Of a DNA stretch of 64,000 nt, positions 35,028-48,427 are shown in pieces; within the stretch, counting starts at the first letter, position 1; each line of letters opens with the position of its first letter. The translations under genes and the position numbers were made by a program. The DNA comes from Wurfbainia villosa (lineage: Eukaryota; Streptophyta; Magnoliopsida; Zingiberales; Zingiberaceae): positions 310,001-374,000 of the forward strand of contig CM046004.1 of the NCBI GenBank assembly GCA_025175895.1. Direction: 5' to 3'. The notes under the pieces were generated by a model, which made no database searches, was not told where the DNA came from, and saw only the letters and a program-made list of their open reading frames with translations.

Positions 35028-38000
35028 CTCGTCACCAGCCGCCTCGCCCCAGCGCGTGCTCCGAGCTCACTTCTACATCATCTCTCCTCTCCCTCCCCTT
35101 CTTCTCTCTCTCTCTTTCTCTCTCTCTCCTCGTGCTTGGCCGCCTGCCTGCATCCACTCCTGTGCTGCTCTGATCTACTACATTTCAAGAGAGCCGATGG
35201 GCGGGAACTTTCATTTTTTTCGCCCCCCTTGGGCCCTCTAGCTTTCACCCTCTTCCTCGACCTCGATCTAACCCAATCTAATCTAATCTATTGCATCAAT
35301 CTCGCTCTTCCAACACCGACCCATCATCGCCATCTACCGCTCTCCACTTCGCCATCGATCGTCAATGACAAAGAATCCACGTCGCGGGGAAAAGGACGAA
35401 CGGTGGAAGAGTTAAATAGTAGTTAATAGCAGAGACAGAGAGCAGGTAAGAACACCGTCGGCTGCTTATTGCTTTATTTTTCGCCCTTTACATTGGCGCT
35501 CGATCCCACTGTTCGGTTGGCCCACTCCAAGTTCGACAGCCCGCGGTATTCTCACCGAAATTTACCAGCTTCGCTTCTGACTTATAGCACTCGAATTTAA
35601 TTCAATGCACCCCTTCATTCTATTTTTTCCCTTGGACTAGTCCCGGTACTTATTCCTTTTCTTCTTCAGCACTTTATCAAATGGACGCCCGTACTTTTCG
35701 CATTACCAAAGAGAGGTCTCATTGAGAACCCATTTGTGCGAATCCGCAAAGATAACTGAACCGTCTCATAAAATGTCCGTTTAACGTCATAATCGTTCGT
35801 TAAAGTCCTACGCGGTGAGAATAAGATTGAGATCCGATGCTATATAACTGCCACTCCGCCCCGCTTTTACCTTCGGCGCCAACGCCGGAATTAGCGCAAA
35901 ATAAACAACCGAGACGTTTTATTGTTTTCTGTAGCCGACGCAAAAAACGTACCGCGAACGTGTACCCGACGTCCCGCATGGACGGGTCCGCAGACACGGC
36001 TATTTGACGTGAACACGGGTATACGAAGCCGTGGGAGTGTGATTTGATGGATTTATTCCGTGGTAGTTACGATGATTCCGAGTAGCACATGGACACGGAT
36101 TTTGGCGCATGCCGTTGGCAGCCTTCCTTACCGCATAGCCCAAGGATTTCTACCCAATTTAAGAAATGGGGTTGGTCCCTCCCACTTTATTTAAAAATGC
36201 ACTTATTTCTTAAATTCGTAGAATTTTTTTTAAAAAAAACGCCTTTTATTTTTTCTATTGGTTACTTTTCTTATCAGGAGCTGTATTTTTTTTTAATATT
36301 TTATTTTTCAAATTTGTTTTTCAATAATATCTATAATAATTTTGGTCAAAGTTAAAGTTCGAAGTAATTTTTGACTAAAATTGCAAGTAATTTTGACTGA
36401 AATAGATCAATTTTGACTAATGTTAAAGTAATTATATCTGGTATTAAAATTAATCTTGACTAAATTTAACTACTAATTGGAACAATTTTAATTAATATTA
36501 GAATATTTTTGGTTAAAATTGTCACAATATAATATTAGATAAATTTAACAACAAAATATATAAAAAAAAATACAATGAAATATCCTTTTAATATTTTTTT
36601 ACATGCATGGGATACTCTCGCAAACATTTTTTTTATTAAAAAATAGTCAATGAGTAACAATTAATGAATTAATTAAAATAATTGTAATATGATTAATTAT
36701 GAGTACAGTAGCATATGCATGCCCCGCACATAATAATCTACGCATGGTGCATGTAGTGTTTGTTACTGCGACGATTAATTAAACTTTAGAAATGGTATAT
36801 AAAAAAAATTGCAATTGTTTAATTAGCCTGTAAAATACCGAAATAAAAAAGTGATCATGAGAGATTTCATTCCCTTCTATTAACTCGATCAGATTCGAGT
36901 TGTGGAGGAAAACAAAATAAAATCACATGTTCCAAAACTACTGCAACATGCAATGCATACTTTGTATTTTTTTTTGGGTGTCAGTGAGAAATAATTTTAC
37001 TGCGTGGGAAGGATCGAATTAAGGAATGGAAGCTGGCAAGATGCAGTAAAGGCTACTCTTGGCCTCGATCGATCTCATTAATTGGGAAGAATGTTATTTA
37101 TTTATATATATATATATTTTTTCAAATTGAATTAAAATGATCGAAGATAATTAATGCATGTAGATTCAGAATATTATTAGTCATGGGAATTCGACAATGA
37201 CTAATAGTTTTTTGTTTGTATTGCTTTGGATTTAATTTTATAAGGTTAATTAGCTTAATACGGATTAAGATCATCTGGTTAGAAGGTTAAGGAATTAAAA
37301 GTTTAATTAGACTAGTTGCAATTTTGCATCTAGAAGATCATAACTAACGCCTACAAGTTTCTAGCTTAGTCATTGCCATCGGTTGCAACTGCAAGTCACA
37401 ACCATCAATTGCATTGTTTGTGAAAGTTAATTACAGCGTAGGTGTTTGCACGTGAGATTTTAGAATCAATTTCAATGGATACGAAATGTCTCGTTATATT
37501 CTTTACCAAAGCAAAGGCTTCTATGATTTACCATTCTTCGTTAAGTCAAAGGATTGACTTTGAAAAACGTTTGACATGAATGTTATCATGTTTTATCACA
37601 CGTGAAAGTCGATCATAATTTAACAACGATTTATATCTAAGAGTTCACAATTTATGAAAGTCACCGTTAGCAATGATTATTTTTACAATTTGGCCACGAT
37701 TGACAATGATAAATTTAAGATTCGATCACCGTCGATAGCCATAACTATTTTATCGTAATTGTTCATCACGCAGATTCAACGAACCAATGGTAAAATTGAA
37801 TGAGCAATGAGTTTTAATATTAATATATTTATTTTTTAAACAAATGAATATGTTCTTTCCTAAATATAAAATATAAAAGTTAAGTGTATTTTTTAAAAAA
37901 AAATTGAGTGTAATTTTTATAATTGACTGTCAATCAATGACTTAGGCCGGCGAAGCATTGGATCGTGGATTACATGGGATTAAATCTCACAATAGCTCAA

Positions 38001-41000
38001 AATTTGTTTGCTTTTGTACGAATTCTAATGAAAAAGAAAATTCTTCAAATTAATTTATATATTAAAAAAAACATATTTTATTTTGAGACTAATTTTTCAA
38101 TAAAAAAAAGGGTATTAAACTCTTGCTGAAATAATAAAATATCATTAAGACGGTCGGTGCATGGTTTGCCCAAAGGGACCAGCGTGGGGTCCCAGGGCCC
38201 ACCTCCATTGATGATGGCGTCTCGTTGCTTGGGCCCCACTTTGTTTTTATTTTGGAGGGACGAAAAGCGTGAATAATTATAACACCCATGAACCACAAGA
38301 CACGACTCATCACGTGAAGCGAGACTAACTATTTAAATATTCTTTTTTTTTTTTTTTTTTTTTTTTGCCTTTCTTTCTAACCGTCCGAGTAACACAATTC
38401 ATCCATCGTCTCCCCTTTAACTGTATCTCATATTTATATTTATTTATTGGAGAAGATAAAAGAATTAAAAAAATAAATACTGAAAATTCTTCTTTGAAAA
38501 AAAATAATAAGAGTGAAAGACGTCTTTAATTGTCATTCCAGCTCATTCTTAAATACTTATGGAAGACCGAGAAGGTCACTGGAGGAGGGAGTGAACAGCG
38601 AACGTAAAATTTCATTTTTTTTCATTCGTTCGATTAAAATAAAAAGATGTACAATGGAAAAAGTAAATGTGATAATTTATTTTTATTTGGTTCACAATCC
38701 AATGATTGCTACTTCAAGGTCATGTTATTCTTGACCGTGTGCAAAGAGGTAATCTATTATAGAGTCTCCTCCTCGTCTGAGGTAAGAGACAACAATCACA
38801 AAAATCGAAAGTTCAAGGATGAAGCAACAAACCTACCTTACTTCATTATGATTAAAACCACGAATACAATGAATAAAAATAAACTTGTTGTTGCAGACGA
38901 AGAGGTTGTGAGCTTGATGTTGTATCGGCGTTATGACGATGTTAGAGCTTTAGCGTTGTGGGACACTTTGAGAGCGAAATTGATGATCTAGAGTTCGAGT
39001 CCTCCTCTCCTTTTATAGACTTGTGCCTTGGAATAAGTCTAAATCCAGATTCACAGCTTGTGGATCTTATCGCGAGGTGACACCTTATCTTATCACGAAA
39101 TTGTGCCGTCAATCGTTATCTTTTTTGACCTTGCATATTTGACTGATTCGTCATCATCAGTCGACTTATGTCTTTCATCAGTCGACTGCCAATAGTCAGC
39201 AGTTGGCTGTAAGCTTGATCACTCCATGCAATAAGAGATTAATATGGAATATAATAAATATGATGGTTTCTTACTGTCCGATATCGACCTAGACCTTCCA
39301 CTAAAAGTCTTAGTCGAATCACTGTCTATGGTCGTCCCCGTATAGAGGATACGATCTTACGATCTCTCTTCGCACTCGTACTTACCTCTGGTCATTTATG
39401 ATCTGTTGCTTTACTTCTGGTATTCATCTGGGTTCTTCGACTCCATCTGAAGTTCTCCCGGTGTCGCCCGACCATCGCGATTTCTCAACATGAGATTCTC
39501 CGAGTGTCGTCGATCTTCAGCTCAACTTAATCATTCCTGCACACTTAATTCAACTCATGAGATAACGATATGATCTTAATTAACTTTGGATCTTTGCCAT
39601 AATTAAAACATAAGTTCGATTATCTGGTGCCCCTGCACAAACACTTTGAAAATATTAATAATAATTAATTTTGATTATTTTTTTTACTAGCATATCTAGA
39701 TCTCAAGCCCAATCGATCTCAAGAATGGTCTGTTCCATTTCACATATCTCTTTCGAGAGGTCATATTTCCTTAAACGAAATATTCATCGATAATCCGAAT
39801 AAATTTGAAACCATTCGAAGTTCAACACTCCAGCTCAGCTTTCCATAATCGCTTTGTTCCAATAGCGGAGCCAAAGATTTTAATCATCCGGGCTATTCTA
39901 AATTTTGATTTAGAATACCCGGACTATCTTAAATTTTGATGGGGCTAACACTAAAATTTATTAAATGAAGATTGAACAAAAAAAAATTCCCCTCGGATAA
40001 AGCCCAGGCAAATCAATATGCAACTCCTCCCGTGATTGTCCCTGTAAAATTATTCAACATCAAAGTCATATTCTATTTGCGAAGGTAAACTCTTATGATC
40101 AAGCTGTCCATATAAATTTTTCGAAATTCATCGCTAAATATATCCCAACAAATAATTGAACTGTGATTTTTTATGGAATATTTTTCGTCTTATCGTTGTA
40201 TTTTGGTCGGAGGCTTAAAATGTACAAAGTGTAACTCTCTCATTGTGATTATAGAGTTTTTAAGAAACGAACAGGTTGATAAATTAAGAGTTGAATGAGT
40301 TGAAGATTTGAATCTTCAAAAAGTAGTTTACAAGCTAAGTAATTAATCTTATTTATATATAGACAAAGGTCATTTTTTTCGGGATTACTCGTTAAAAAGC
40401 AAGTTCAAATAGGAGTTATATAATTTTATGAATTGGTTAGCAAATTTAATTCGACCTTTTTTTTTACTATATTTGTATTTTATAATAATTTTAATTTAAA
40501 ATAATTAAACTCCAATTGAGTTACTTAAATTTTAAGCCGAGCCTATTATTTGAATTAAAGTAGATTGATAATTGATTTAAATAAATCCAAAATTTATTGA
40601 TCTTTCTAAAAATAATTTAAAAAATCAATTTCAAAATTAAGGAATCAAGAGGATTTTTTTTTAAAAAAAAAATTATGAAGTATAAAAAAACAACAATATT
40701 ATCAATTTCTTGCAAGTATATAAAAAACCTTTCCAACTGTATTTTTGAATAGTTTTATTTTAAAAAAAAAAACCTTCTTTACTGATTTTTTTAATAATGG
40801 TTTTATAAGTTATATAATTTTTTTTTTAACTAAGATGTCCGAGCCACATGGTTCGATTAGCTCTGGGAGTGACGATTTTATCTTTCGGTTGTCTAAGTAA
40901 ATCAGAGGATCGTTGCTCCGCTAATTTTGGGAGCGACCAATCTGCCTTTCAATTATCGCATATCAAATAAAAGGACTACCCTCTTAGATTAGATCAACAC

Positions 41001-42276
41001 AATAACACTTTCAAATATTAGCTATGTCGAGCTCAATATCCCAAACTCTTCGCTGTGAACTCCTCTGACTTTTCCAATCCGAATCACTTGAGTTTTTCCC
41101 TGCCAATGATTTGAGTTCTTTGAACTCAATCAAAATTTAAATATTAAAAATAAATTCAGATTTATTTAAATGACTGATCGGTTGTTAAATTGGGGAAAAA
41201 TTTATTGACAAAAAAAATGACAGAACTGAAAAATAGTTGATGGTAAAGAATTAATAAGAATTGGTATAGTTTAATCCTTAATTGAAGCTCCTCTTATAGT
41301 TTTTACCTTGGAGCCTTTCATATATAGCTCGATTTCCCGTGTTCTTTATATGGCTCTAGCCTGAAGCTGTTCGACTCCTCAAATAGCTACGGTCGTTCCA
41401 ATTCTCCTTCTAATTTGACTTGTAGAGTTTTCTTGTGCAATTGTAGAAAATCCTAAATCCTAAATTCTAAATGCTAAACTTTTCTTGCAAGTTTACATTG
41501 TATATTTCTTGTGCAAAGATTGAAATTGTTAATTTAATGGTTGATTTATTCCACTCAAAAGAGAGTTAATCATAGATAATTATTAATTTTAATATGATGA
41601 TAGATATAATGAAAGACGTGATCTATATAAATATCAAGTAGTTCGTTGATATAAAAATTCAATATTATTCTGATGTCGTATTTACCGCACAATTCCGTTG
41701 TGTGTGATTACGTCGTAAATTTCTTAAACACACACTTATTCCATCTTATCGCATGTGACGTGGCAACTGGCAATCAAATCCATCGACACGTGTCTTCCCG
41801 ACTTTGTTAAGTCAATATACATTCCGTAATCTACTTTATCTATCACCTATCCGTCGCTCAACCAGCAGACCTTCTTTTTTTTTCTGTGGGGCCCACAATG
41901 CTAGCTAATTGTAAAGACGGTAAGACTTTTGGCGTCGTGAACGAAGGTAGCAAAACCTTAGCAAACAAACAAAGCCTAGATCGAGAACCCTGATAATTTT
42001 CCTAGCACGTCGATTTTTTCAGTACTGTCCATTTCAAAGGTGGGAAGTAGTGGGGCCCGGAACTACACCGAATAGGAAGGATGAGTTACGCGACGGTTTG
42101 AATATTGAGTATCTTTAAATTTCCCTCAGGTTGATCTTCAGATGAAGCTATCCAACTCCACCCATGGCGGCGTGCTCTCTGCTCTTATAGCTGTCGTTCG
42201 CCACTTGTTGCTTTCTTGCTTCTTCTGCTCCTGCTTTTTCTCGTTCCTCTGGTTACGTGTGCGATAGAGAGGTTCG
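35028..42276. other. Large divergent intergenic region (7.2 kb)
   Basis: It contains the TSO1-like 5' leader (to about 35450) and then mostly AT-rich sequence. A T-run of about 26 bases lies at 38341-38366. Repeat-like sequence at 38500-39650 includes two AGTCGACT palindromes (39159, 39180), a word also clustered in the solo LTR, so an eroded LTR is possible. MITE-interior-like TTGACTAAAATT words occur at 36340-36560. No coding gene was recognised; the open frames at 38513-38991 and 36089-36355 have no family resemblance. The methyltransferase promoter should lie just before 42277. Confidence 0.5.
35085..35130. repeat. CT-rich microsatellite in the TSO1-like 5' leader
   Basis: Interrupted CT runs lie about 60-100 bases upstream (minus-strand sense) of the TSO1-like start codon at 35027. 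On the coding strand this is a GA tract. Confidence 0.7.
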
Positions 42277-45200
42277 ATGGGGCTCGTGATCGGCGACGAA
42301 TCGCCCGCGCTGATGAGGGACTTCCTCCGGGAGGTCGGGGAATGCGCGGTGATCGACGGCGGACTGGCGACGGAGCTCGAGGCCAACGGAGCGGATCTGA
42401 ACGATCCGCTCTGGAGCGCCAAGTGCCTCATTAGTTCCCCCCATCTTATCCGCAAGGTAATCGAGCATTTCCTTTTCTCTTTCCGTAGCGGCTGGTTGGG
42501 TAGTGCCGAAGTTGCGATCGTAGGAAAAGAAAGATTTTTTTGCTCGGATGCAATTGTAGCCAACTTATGATAAGGAAAGGTGTCAAAAATTGGCTTTTTG
42601 TTTGGCTTCGATTCACCAACGCATAGTTCGTTTTAAATTTTTTAAGATTAAATTGAATGGGTTTGTAATTGAAAAACATTCCAGAGTTTTAAAATTATTT
42701 TTAGATTGGTTAACTGTTGTGCTTGTTAAACGAGGAGAAATACTATTGCAGAAAAAAAAAAAACACTACGCTGGGGGATTCATTGCCATTAGCTTGGTGA
42801 TGATTCGGGTAACCATGTGATGCTACAAGGCTCTTGTTGATGTTTCTAACTCATAAAGCATCTGGAATTTTATTGAATCTACATGGATTGCCTTTTACCC
42901 ATGGTGAAAAGCAGTTTCTCATGTCTGCTATCATGGTGATTATAGGATCAAAGTAGGTTATTTTGTTTACTTTTGAAGATCTCATGATATGCATCTACTT
43001 TATATACATCGTGTTTCATGTGGATTTAACAAGTATTGGTCAACTACAAGGCTCTTGTTGATGTTTCTAACTCATAAAGAATCTGGAATTTTATTGAATC
43101 TGCATGGATTGCCTTTTACCCATGGTGAAAAGCAGTTTCTCATGTCTGCTATCATGGTGATTATAGGATCAAAGTAGGTTATTTTGATTACTTTTGAAGA
43201 TCTCATGATATGCATCTACTTATATACATCGTGTTTCATGTGGATTTAACAAGTATTGGTCAAGCAAACTAATTTTGTGCAAATTGGAACCTTACCAGGC
43301 TTATATGTCTTTGTTGCAACTTTTATGGAGGCTTTTGTCTTATTCCTTCCAAAATAAGCTAATGAGGTCTGTATAAGAAAGGTCCTGGTCAACAATTTTG
43401 TTAGACCTGATACAAATAACTAGACATTAGTATTAATAGTATACTATCCATTTTTGTTCATGCTATCACAAGCAAATTGTTGCTTCTTTGGAACTTTGCA
43501 TTTATGCTAAATGCTTCTTTTAGATGGTTACGTAGGTTTTTGTCTTATTTTGAAGCGAGCTTATGTAGGACAAAGGCCCCAGAATTTTTGTTGGGAATCT
43601 TTGTGTATAATATTAAACCATTAGTCGCAATGTCCTGTAGCACATTCTTGTCATGACAAATATCACAACCTGAACTTGCTTATATTCTTTGGAACTTTAT
43701 GGATTTTGCTTCTCTCCCTTCCAAAATAAGCAACAATGAGGTCTAGTATAAGAAAGGTCTCTGGTCAACAATTTGAGACCTGATACAAATAACTAGACAT
43801 ATGATTATTAATAGTATACTATCCAATTTTTGTTCATGCTTAAAGCAAATTGGTTGCTTTTGTGGATAGCATTTGCATTTATTTGTTTGCTTGACCCTCA
43901 AAAATCTGCATTTAATGCACCAGCCATCTTAAAGCATCTTTCTCTAATTCTTCTGAAAAAACAGGTTCATCTGGATTATCTTAAAGCTGGTGCAAATGTT
44001 ATAATTACGTCATCTTATCAGGTGTTTTTTTTCCTTATGATTTCAGCGATCAGTTCTTTCTTGTGTATTTCTGTTTATGCTAACTTCTGTTGAAGCAGGC
44101 TACTATTCAGGGTTTTATGTCAAGGGGATTTACTAAAGAAGAAAGTGAAGCCTTATTGCGGAAAAGTGTTGAAATTGCTTGTGAAGCACGTGAATTATTT
44201 TACGATGAATTCTCAAATGAATCTGATAAAAATAACAAAAGGAAGAAACCTTCAATTTTAGTGGCAGCTTCTGTTGGTAGCTATGGTGCATACTTAGCAG
44301 ATGGTTCTGAGTATAGGTTGGCCAGCTAAGTTAAGATTCTTCCCCTTTTTCGACTTGTCATTCTGCTGATGAGTTATTAATATCTGCAGTGGCATTTATT
44401 GCAAAGAAATGACCCTAGAAAAATTGAAGGAATTTCACAAGAGACGAGTTGAGGTCCTTGCTGAATCAGGTGCTGACTTGATTGCTTTTGAAACAATTCC
44501 CAATAAACTGGAAGCTCAGGTACTTATAATTGGCAGATTTTTGTTAGTTACAGTCGTTCTCACTTTCCTTGATTTTAGTAAGTGTTTTCACTCTTTGCAC
44601 TTCAGCTATGAGACCCCTGGTGTTGCATTTTAGGTTCTTCCCCTTGGAACCTCGAACATCATCCATATAAGTGCTTTAGATGTACTTGAATCTTCCGGTA
44701 TAAGATATTTAGGTTTCACTTTGACACCGAGAGATCTTTGCCTAATTCTTTATCAGGTGTACATAATTAAACTTCCAACATAGACTTCATGCTTAACATT
44801 TAACCACCATTCTGTCACACTTTAGCTAATTTGTTAGCCACCGCAAGAGTTTCAGCGAATCACTGTCAATTTTAGATTTCACATGGATAATTCCATGATA
44901 GTCTATCTCTCACTATTGTGTTCTGTATTCCTTTCAAACCGTTGCTTGCAAGCATTCATCTCTCTTGTGATAGCCAAATTGGTGCATTCCAACAACTGAC
45001 TATTTAACGTAGATTATTTGTTTATCAAGTAAAAGGTCATAGATCACCTGTAGAGTGTAGATGCAAGGGAAGGTTGGGTTCAAAGGCAGTCACCTCAGGA
45101 GGCATTAGGAATTTTTTTTTTCAATCAAGTGGTAATTCAAGAAGGGAGCCTTGACACAATAATAAAGTTGTTGCCTTGTGACCAAGAGGTCATGAGTTCA

Positions 45201-47477
45201 AATTTTGAAAACAATCTCTTGCAAAAAAAACAAGGTAAGACCGTATACAATGGATTCCTTCTCCGGTATCCCGCGTGACGAGAGCTTTGTGTACCGGATT
45301 GTAGTTTTTTTTGTAGTCAAGTGGTAATTCAATCACTTAAAAAAAGTCCTATGAGTTGGCTTACTTGGCTATCCATCGTGTAGTGTTATTTACAGTTTCA
45401 ATATCAGTCGAAAGCCACCTGTGACTACTTTCTTTATCCTGTCCATGAGTCCATTAAACTGTGAATAAAAGAAAGAAATGCATTGTTATGCATCACCGGT
45501 GTTGTCATGGTCGAACAATTTACTATGTAAATTATAACTAAAGTACTAAACATATGATCCTTACTTTTTGATATCTTAACTTGAATTTTCAGCTATTTTG
45601 CAGTTCACTAGCAACGTAATCATTATCTTTGTAAAATCCTTCTTAACTTCACAGGCATATGCTGAACTTCTCATGGAAGATAACATAAATACTCCAGCAT
45701 GGTTTTCTTTCAACTCAAAGGATGGTGTTAACGTGGTCAGTGGTGATTCAATGATAGAGTGCGCCTCTATTGCTGATTCATGCAAGAAGGTCATTGCGGT
45801 TGGAATAAACTGTACCCCTCCGAGATTCATCCAGGAGCTAATTCTCTCTATAAAAAAGGTATTGCTACTATATGTCTGGTGGTTACACTTCTTATGTACA
45901 CTCGTTATTAGGTTCATCTTGTGCGAGTTTTCACAAATCCTTTAGTGCCTGTCCCTTTTTGCAATGTTTTGTTGTCTTAGCCGTTTAAGTCCTCATGAAA
46001 AATGTTGTTTTTGTTGTTCATTTTTACAAGTTTATAGATATCAAGCTTAATCCATTTCAAACTGCAAAACTTTCTCTTGTTAAAACACAAGAACTTTCGT
46101 TGCACTAGTGTTTGGTTTGTAAAAATAGTACCTTTAAATAGTCCCTATAATTTTTATTGAATAAGCATTCATATTTTTGGTTGTAACAATGAAATATCAA
46201 TTTCCTTACCACTAACTTATTTCAGGAATAACTATTTCTCACATCTATTCAGCTCAATGTTTAGTCAAAAAAAAAAAATGTGGAACCGCTACATTAGCGG
46301 CCCCCACCGCTACCCCTACGTGTGAAGGGGGGTAAATCAAGTCCCAGGTGGCTAGCGCTGCTCAATGTTTAGTCAAGTTAGGATGGTTGATGGGTCAATC
46401 AAGACGGATGATTTAGTTGAGCTGGTCAAATTATTCGATCAAATAATTCGGACAAGTTGATCCTGTCGGGCAGGATAGCCGCTCTAACCCGTTTGATCGG
46501 GTGAGTGGTCTAGGCGGTCAGTTGGGCCTTCTAATCAAGTGCAGTGGCAGAGCAAGTTGGTTAAACCAAATGAGCAGAATAGTAAGTTCTGTTAGATCAA
46601 CAAGGTTGGACCAATAAAATAGGACAGGCTGAGCAAGTCGAATACGAAGTCGAGCTAGATGACTTAGTTAAACCAAGAGGGTGGATCAACAATCCATTTA
46701 TCACCGCTACAAATTTAGCAAAAAAACATGTGCACTAAACAAGTGATACAAAAAATTTCATATAAGGATATTTTATTGCTGTCAAGGTTATTCTCTATAC
46801 TATTCAAGCTAAGAAAGTCATTTCATGTCTGTCCCATTTTATGAACCAAATTAAAGAAAATCTAGTTCTATTATATTCCTTATATATTTTAATTGCATAC
46901 CAATAAAGGTTTCATTCCATGAACCAAACTCAGAAAGATGGAAAGACATATTGCAGGATAACCCTAATTAATATCCTAAATTTAAGCTAAACATGAGAAA
47001 TGAATGCCTTTCTATCCATATAGTTAAATCTCTGCAAAAATGCTCCAAGATAAGTTGCATTCGTCTTATTTGTATCTGTTTACTCATAACCATTTCAAAT
47101 TTGCAATAATGTCCTGCTGAAAATTCCTTCTCCTGTGTTTGCAGGTGACAGAGAAACCAATTTTGATATATCCAAACAGTGGAGAAAGATATGATGCTGA
47201 CAAAAAAAAATGGGTGGTAAGTTAATTACACCCTGAATTAAGTTTGGCACTTGACATTTTAAATAATTATCGCCATTCGTGGGATACTTCTTGATGACTT
47301 GAGCGCTCTAATGGTACGATCCTTCGATTCACTCAGGTGTGCACTGGCGTCACCGATGAAGATTTTGTTTCTTATGTTAGAGTGTGGCACGAGGCCGGGG
47401 CTCGCCTAATTGGAGGGTGTTGCAGGACGACTCCATGCACAATAGGAGGCATATCTAAAGCTCTTCGGAGTGAATAA
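42277..47477 (+). CDS. HMT: Homocysteine S-methyltransferase
   Basis: Seven exons: 42277-42456, 43965-44021, 44099-44316, 44390-44519, 45655-45858, 47145-47216, 47337-47477. They join in phase to 333 residues, normal for plant HMTs. Landmarks are VIDGGLATELE, AGANVIITSSYQAT, AASVGSYGAYLADGSEY, FETIPNKLEAQAYAELL, NSKDG and IYPNSGE. The zinc-binding cysteines are Cys248 (GINCTPP) and Cys315-Cys316 (GGCCRT). The enzyme transfers a methyl group from S-methylmethionine (or AdoMet) to homocysteine, giving methionine, in the cytosolic S-methylmethionine cycle. A selenocysteine-methyltransferase role is possible in this family but cannot be inferred from sequence alone. Intron 1 is enlarged by tandem duplications; introns 4 and 5 each carry a SINE. 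Which HMT paralogue this is remains open. Confidence 0.95.
42823..43263. repeat. 221-bp tandem duplication in HMT intron 1
   Basis: The block 42823-43043 is repeated at 43044-43263, starting CTACAAGGCTCTTG and ending AAGTATTGGTCAA. I see about four substitutions and one single-base deletion, so the duplication is recent. Confidence 0.95.
43320..43870. repeat. Imperfect long direct repeat in HMT intron 1
   Basis: Sequence around 43320-43500 (CCTTCCAAAATAAGC, GTATAAGAAAGGTC, ACCTGATACAAATAACTAG, TATACTATCCA) recurs around 43710-43860 with small indels, an offset of roughly 375-385 bp. It is older than the 221-bp duplication next to it. Confidence 0.8.
45141..45316 (+). mobile_element. Au-like SINE in HMT intron 4
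   Basis: The 176-bp body begins GAAGGGAGCCTTGACACAAT, contains a tRNA-like B-box region (GAGTTCAAATTTTG), the CTCTTGCAAA...CAAGGTAAGAC core and CTTTGTGTACCGGATTG, and ends in a T-run. It is flanked by an exact 16-bp target duplication TCAAGTGGTAATTCAA (45125-45140 and 45317-45332). The body matches what I know of the plant Au SINE family. Confidence 0.9.
46269..46359 (-). mobile_element. 5'-truncated SINE (second family) in HMT intron 5
   Basis: A 91-bp insert starts on the plus strand with an A-run and GTGGAACCGCTACATTAGCGG. It is flanked by an exact 17-bp target duplication GCTCAATGTTTAGTCAA (46252-46268 and 46360-46376). It resembles the 3' part of the full SINE at 51651-51864 (GTAGAACCACCACATTAACG), so on the minus strand it is a 5'-truncated copy ending in a T tail. 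Confidence 0.8.
46379..46690. repeat. Degenerate GGTC/GTTGA-rich repeat in HMT intron 5
   Basis: Words such as GTTGAGCTGGTCAA, GACAAGTTGATC, GCGGTCAGTTGGGCC and CAAGTTGGTTAAACC recur irregularly next to the SINE. It has higher GC than the flanks and no coding potential that I recognise. Confidence 0.4.
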
Positions 47478-48427
47478 GTTGGCTGGTACCTTGAAACATT
47501 AGGATGCCATAAATGTTTATGCAGAACTACTCTACATGCAAATAAGTGGCATACCAGTGCTCTTCAGAGTGAATGAGGCAAACTTTACCTTTGAAAATAT
47601 CGACTATGCGCAAAAGTTTATGGAGAAATTTAGCAAGATGGCAATGAATAGAATCTAATATGTTTAGGTGATCTGTTGCTGTTGCAGAGAGAGAGCAATG
47701 AGTAGTAAACTAATCTTTTTCAGTAGTTATATTTTGGTTAATTCTGAAGTTTTTGTTTTAACACGTGCTAACCATTGCTCCTGCCTTATCACAACCTCTT
47801 GCTCACGATTTAACCCGGCTTCTAAATTGTGATTACTTCTTTCACTGCTTTGTCACGAACTTAATATCTTTTGGGGAAAAAAACAGTCAACAAATTATGT
47901 TTTAGTCTTAAGAAGTGTATTATTTTACCACATGAACTTGATAACTCGAGAGGAAAATAGTAGGGAAAAAGAAAAATCATTTGCCCACTTTAGTTACCTT
48001 CTGATTCAACATGCCTTTAAAAAATCAGAATGATTAAAATCGCCCTTTTTAAGGTTTCTAATGCATCTCATTACTTATAAAATTCAAAGGATTTGATGAA
48101 ATTCTAGTGGTATTCTGAAAAAGAAAATGACTTACAAAAGACTAATTGAAAATTTTACAATGATTTACAGGTGGATAGTACCTTGTCAAGTTCAAGGGAA
48201 AGATGTTATAAATTAATAATAAAATGCAGTTTGGTTCTAAATGAATAGCAAACTGAAATTCCCTCAAAAGAAAGCTTAAAATAACCTTATAAGTGAATCA
48301 GAAAGGGCCTAAGGAAAGTTCCAATAAGAACAGGATGAAGGGAAGCTTTCAAAATGAACCCAACAACAAACTACATGTCTGCACCCCAAACAGCAAATAT
48401 ATTAGAAACATGTCATCATCTAAGTTT
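47478..48427. other. Convergent spacer between HMT and proteasome genes
   Basis: About 950 bp where two convergent genes end. Apart from the duplicated HMT exon tail it is AT-rich and shared by two 3' UTRs. No gene was seen. Confidence 0.6.
47521..47575 (+). pseudogene. Degenerate duplicate of the HMT terminal exon end
   Basis: GCAGAACTACTCTACATGCA and TGCTCTTCAGAGTGAATGAG here echo the last codons of the HMT gene (47422-47478: GCAGGACGACTCCATGCACA, AGCTCTTCGGAGTGAATAAG), 99 bases downstream. It appears to be an old tandem duplicate of the exon 7 tail lying in the 3' UTR. Confidence 0.65.
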
